From NCBI RefSeq assembly GCF_032854445.1, contig NC_088300.1, forward strand, positions 75,879,966-75,943,965: a DNA stretch of 64,000 bases. The letters are read 5' to 3'. The notes below the pieces were generated by a model. That model saw only the letters and a list, made by a program, of their open reading frames with translations. It was not told where the DNA came from and searched no databases. This DNA is from Liolophura sinensis. Taxonomy: Eukaryota > Mollusca > Polyplacophora > Chitonida > Chitonidae. The position numbers and the translations under genes were made by a program. Positions 60,223 to 64,000 of this stretch are shown piece after piece. Position 1 is the first letter of the stretch. Each line of letters begins with the position of its first letter.

Positions 60223-61189
60223 AAATATAATTACAGACATACACCACAGAGAATAAAACCATAGCAGGTGAACCAGAAGCAAATTACATGCACCATCACT
60301 TTACTAGAATCCGGTAAAAAGCTACAGCATCTTCTGCATCATACTCTTAGTGATACGTACATGTACATGGAAAAGAGCAAATCTTGAATTTGACCGTTTC
60401 CAGCCATTAAATGCAGCAAACAACATTGCTTGGCACAAGCAATGTTCATCTGGTTAATTCAGTGAGATTTATCGTAGTATATTTACCAGCCTTGACCTAA
60501 GCTAGTTCAATGTCAATGTCAAACATACTACGGAAAAAGTCAATTAACCTAGAGCACGCAAGAAACAAAATCTGAATTAATAACCACCTGCTACATGTAT
60601 CTGCTATGTAAATGCTTTGAAAAGAAAAATAATAAAAAAACAGCTTCAGAAAATTTCACTTTATCCTTATATTTTTATAGTCAACATTCTCTCTGAAAAC
60701 ATTACATAACCCACCTCAAATCATATCTGGGCCAGTGTACAACCTTTCCACTTATTATATGTGCTAGCTATCGAAAATGCACCACACAAAATTATTGACA
60801 TAACGTGCGAATGTTGTCTGAAAGGCTGTACATTGGCTGTGTCTGTCATTAAACAGCAAAGCATGGACACTTGATGTGGTCAATAGAACTACGGGGCAGG
60901 GAACATCAAGTGGCTGAAACAACCCCAGTGCAGGAGAGTGAATCAACATTTGTCATACTCAGCTCTGTTCATACAATGATCTTTGCAGAGTTCTCTGAGA
61001 TACTAAACCTTTCTGTAGCACTAAGTATTGATTCCAACATGTTTTCCCAGTGAATTTGACAAAAACCATCAGAGGACAGGAGAAATCTTCAAATTTCTGG
61101 CAGGCCTGAAGAGTTTATCTGGTGTTTACCTCGCATTCTCCTGTGCTAATCTGGGGAGGGCAGGTTGGCAACAACCTTATGCATCATAC
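60223..61189. other. Non-coding
   Basis: Nothing supported; short frames on both strands without splice signals. Confidence 0.4.
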
Positions 61190-61325
61190 CATCGCTGAGT
61201 TTAATTAGGTTTACTGTGAGGTCAGCAAACTGCCAAGAAAAACATCCTAAATGGAGAATTGCCACTCGATTAAGCCTGATTAATTTCAATCGATAAAAGT
61301 GCAATGGAATACGAATAACCATTAA
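61190..61325. promoter_or_regulatory. Candidate enhancer-like element
   Basis: Dense motif-like content: TTTAATTAGGTTTACTGTGA (homeodomain plus forkhead-type), CACTCGATTAAGCCTGATTA and TTTCAATCGATAAAAG (a Cut/Onecut-type ATCGAT). The segment is complex, non-repetitive and sits just before a large array. Function is inference from motifs. Confidence 0.28.
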
Positions 61326-61367
61326 GACAAAAATTGCATAATAAATTAAGGAGATGTTTGCCTGTAG

Positions 61368-62168
61368 CTCAGAAGGTAACTGATGGGCAAGTCCTCTCAA
61401 CATGTGCTCAATGGCTCAGAAGGTAACTGATGGGCAAGTCCTCTCAACATGTGCACAATGGCTCAGAAGGTAACTGATGGGCAAGTCCTCTCAACATGTG
61501 CTCAATGGCTCAGAAGGTAACTGATGGGCAAGTCCTCTCAACATATGCTCAATGGCTCAGAAGGTAACTGATGGGCAAGTCCTCTCAACATGTGCTCAAT
61601 GGCTCAGAAGGTAACTGATGGGCAAGTCCTCTCAACATATGCTCAATGGCTCAAAAGGTAACTGATGGGCAAGTCCTCTCAACATGTGCTCAATGGCTCA
61701 GAAGGTAACTGATGGGCAAGTCCTCTCAACATGTGCTCAATGGCTCAGAAGGTAACTGATGGGCAAGTCCTCTCAACATGTGCACAATGGCTCAGAAGGT
61801 AACTGATGGGCAAGTCCTCTCAACATGTGCTCAATGGCTCAAAAGGTAACTGATGGGCAAGTCCTCTCAACATGTGCTCAATGGCTCAAAAGGTAACTGA
61901 TGGGCAAGTCCTCTCAACATGTGCTCAATGGCTCAAAAGGTAACTGATGGGCAAGTCCTCTCAACATGCGCTCAATGACTCGAAAGGTAACTGATGGGCA
62001 AGTCCTCTCAACATGTGCTCAATGGCTCAGAAGGTAACTGATGGGCAAGTCCTCCCAACATGTGCTCAATGGTTCCAAAGGTAACTGATGGGCAAGTCCT
62101 CTCAACATGTGCTCAATGGCTCAAAAGGTAACTGATGGGCAAGTCCTCCCAACATGTGTGCAATGGTT
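61368..62168. repeat. Large minisatellite, 47-bp unit, 17 copies, A-box-like word per unit
   Basis: CAGAAGGTAACTGATGGGCA recurs every 47 bp from 61370, followed by AGTCCTCTCAACATGTGCTC. Each unit junction reads ATGGCTCAGAAGG, and the first unit reads TGTAGCTCAGAAGG, close to a tRNA A box (TRGCNNAGYNGG). Copies are nearly identical, with AAAAGG, TGCACA and CTCCC variants. No B box is seen, so active RNA polymerase III promoters are not shown. Confidence 0.95.
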
Positions 62169-62355
62169 CAATAATAATACATTGTTCATTACAATGATTT
62201 AATGTCCTCATTCCTCATATCTTGCCTTGATACATAACAATTAATAATTTAGTTTTCCAATATGACAGAAGTTATTGTGATGAAAGGCATGTTAGGATCA
62301 TTCAGGCTCTGATATATTCCTACAGGATCTGCACCCACATATGTTCTGGTAATGT

Positions 62356-62676
62356 GGTAATGGCACAAAGGAATGATTTACGAAGTACTCACCTAGGGTG
62401 ATGGCACAAAGGAATGATTTACCACATACTCACCTAGGGTAATGGCACAAAGGAATGATTTACCAGATACTCACCTAGGGTAATGGCACAAAGGAATGAT
62501 TTACCATGTACTCACCTAGGTAATGCCACAAAGGAATGATTTACCATGTACTCACCTAGGTAATGGCACAAAGGAATGATTTACCAGGTACTCACCTAGG
62601 TAATGGCACAAAGGAATGATTTACCATGTACTCACCTAGGGTAATGGCACAAAGGAATGATTTACCAGGTACTCAG
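62356..62676. repeat. Minisatellite, 40-42-bp unit, 8 copies
   Basis: GGTAATGGCACAAAGGAATG followed by ATTTACCATGTACTCACCTA recurs eight times. Units differ in having ACCTAGGTAA or ACCTAGGGTAA at the junction, which explains the variable length. Confidence 0.95.
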
Positions 62677-62762
62677 GTGTTCATGTCTAATACAGAGGAA
62701 GTTCACTGGTAGTTCACCACAACTACACATGCAGATCAGGTGCGAGTAGTTCAAAAATCTTT

Positions 62763-62992
62763 GTTATTTATTTGATATGCTTTACGCCTTACTCAAGATT
62801 ATTTCACATGTAAGACAGCAGCCAGCATTATTGTCCAAGGAACCAGATCCCATGAGGAAACCCCAACCATCCACAGGTTGCTGTCAGAACCACATACAAC
62901 CGGTGAGGAAACCTTCATTAGCTGGACCTGCACTGGTGAAAGGCTTCTGAGTCAGGGTGTTGCCCTAGCATACTAACCACTCAACCAATGAG
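62763..62992 (-). mobile_element. SINE family A, diverged
   Basis: On the plus strand: a TTATTTATTTGATATGC tail, TTTACGCCTTACTCAAGATT, CAGCAGCCAGCATTATTG, CCACAGGTTGCTGTCAG, and a head ending CTAACCACTCAACCAATGAG. Many substitutions and small deletions show it is old. No target duplication was identified. Its head is followed by the short array at 62963-63057. Confidence 0.85.
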
Positions 62993-63057
62993 GCCCTAGC
63001 ATACTAACCACTCAACCAATGAGGCCCTAGCATACTAACCACTCAACCAATGAGGCC
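62963..63057. repeat. Triplicated SINE head, 31-bp unit
   Basis: CCCTAGCATACTAACCACTC, continuing AACCAATGAGG, is present three times in tandem (62963, 62994, 63025). The unit is the tRNA-like A-box end of the SINE just described, so the array grew from the transposon's own sequence after insertion. Confidence 0.92.
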
Positions 63058-64000
63058 CCAGCTCAATGGTGGTTCACTACTGCTCGACCACACATACCAC
63101 ACTGATACATTCCTAACACATTATGTGACGTATAGGCGCTATCATGTATCTTTTTCTCTTTATTGCGCAGCTAATGTTTGAGAAATGGCTTATGCATGGT
63201 GGGAGCCAAACACAGTTGTGTTAAAATAGACTAAAAAAAATTACGACCAGAGGGATTGTAAAAGGGCAATAATGTCTTTCATAGTAATTGTTTTAGAATT
63301 GCTTGAAAACATAAAATATGGTCAATAGGTTTATAAATGCCTCCCAACAATGATTGTTGAAATGGTAGTTTTTAAATACAGAGATTCGGTTTTTAAGGTA
63401 TGGCCAGTTCTTGTAGTAGCCATTTACAATAAAATTTCCCATGATTCAGTTCACAGTTTCCATCCAAGAGGCTGGCACGAGCTTCCACAGATGACGTAAC
63501 ATGTCTACAGTGTCATGGAGACTAGCTATAGGGACTTATAGACTAGCTATTGCATACTTTTAGGTAATGCACAAGAGACACTACTTATAAAGAATGGTAA
63601 TGATGGTAAGAAGTATGTAGCTACATATATGTAGGTTAACAAGACGGTACAGATAGAGGCACCAGAGCGTGCTCTAATGGGTTTAAGATTAAAGGATTAT
63701 TGTCCAGATTTATTAGTTATGCACAATCAGCTAATGCTGTCTATATTGTAAAACATATTGTAAAAGGGCACATTAATCTGAGTAATATTACACTTTTCTG
63801 CCAACACTCTGTAGTCTCCTCTAAATTACGTCATACAATTCCAAACTTTACAAGTCATCAGAGCTTTGACCTTTAGGTCAGTGTTAAAAAAACCTACAAC
63901 AGCCACAACAAGTATATCAAATTTCTCCAGGTAGGTTCTTTGCACCTACCAAAAACAGTCACACTTGCTTTCACCTTTTTAATGCTGAAAGTTACGACAG
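63058..64000. other. Non-coding to window end
   Basis: No gene, SINE or array recognised. The window ends in AT-rich unique sequence. Confidence 0.4.

Noticed and set aside
59436-60224. Apparent 262- and 198-codon proteins on minus
   Set aside because: They are products of a 36-bp tandem array, and two different frames are open over the same units.

Overview
The window reads as non-coding-rich nuclear DNA of an invertebrate animal, most likely a marine mollusc and probably a bivalve. The grounds are AT-rich sequence, no long non-repetitive reading frame (the longest is about 125 codons), metazoan-type splice signals, many minisatellites, and two families of tRNA-derived SINEs. I know very similar SINEs from scallop and other mollusc sequence; that assignment is from memory, not from a search. 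There are no bacterial operons, rRNA genes, genuine tRNA genes or CRISPR arrays. The whole window is best read as introns plus intergenic DNA, and no complete gene can be assembled from it.

What coding signal I see is mostly on the minus strand, as short exon-like pieces. The best are a first coding exon at 47521-47551, a possible alternative first exon at 33085-33262, and internal-exon candidates at 22321-22424 and 19127-19283. Weaker candidates lie at 57271-57476, 56681-56820, 55258-55283, 47377-47439, 42286-42377, 39244-39301, 29101-29127, 27362-27397, 12653-12726, 10980-10994 and 6055-6170. Several enter and leave in phase 1, so they could be alternative starts and cassettes of one long minus-strand gene. 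I do not recognise the protein. A separate 125-codon minus frame at 47950-48324 has a good splice acceptor inside it and may be a terminal exon or a transposon remnant.

Layout: 0-28 kb is comparatively repeat-poor, with SINEs near 0.1, 2.1 and 11.5 kb, two small minisatellites, and several less AT-rich islands with homeodomain-type sites that look like candidate enhancers (1.2, 6.6-6.85, 9.9-10.1, 12.2-13.5 kb). From 28.3 kb to 63 kb there are about sixteen minisatellites, units 16-51 bp and arrays of 0.16-1 kb. By my count of array lengths, arrays over the whole window total about 8 kb. SINEs cluster at 30.8, 40.7, 45.3, 45.9, 50.9, 51.6, 53.3 and 62.8 kb. Six of them are bounded by 11-14 bp target-site duplications that can be read directly.

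Notable structures include a 41-bp near-perfect hairpin at 51851, an array at 52.4-53.1 kb whose unit is itself an inverted repeat, an array at 61.4-62.2 kb with a tRNA A-box-like word in nearly every unit, and a triplicated SINE tRNA head at 62963-63057. The longest apparent proteins (around 57.7-58.7 and 59.4-60.2 kb) are artefacts of arrays whose unit length is a multiple of three.
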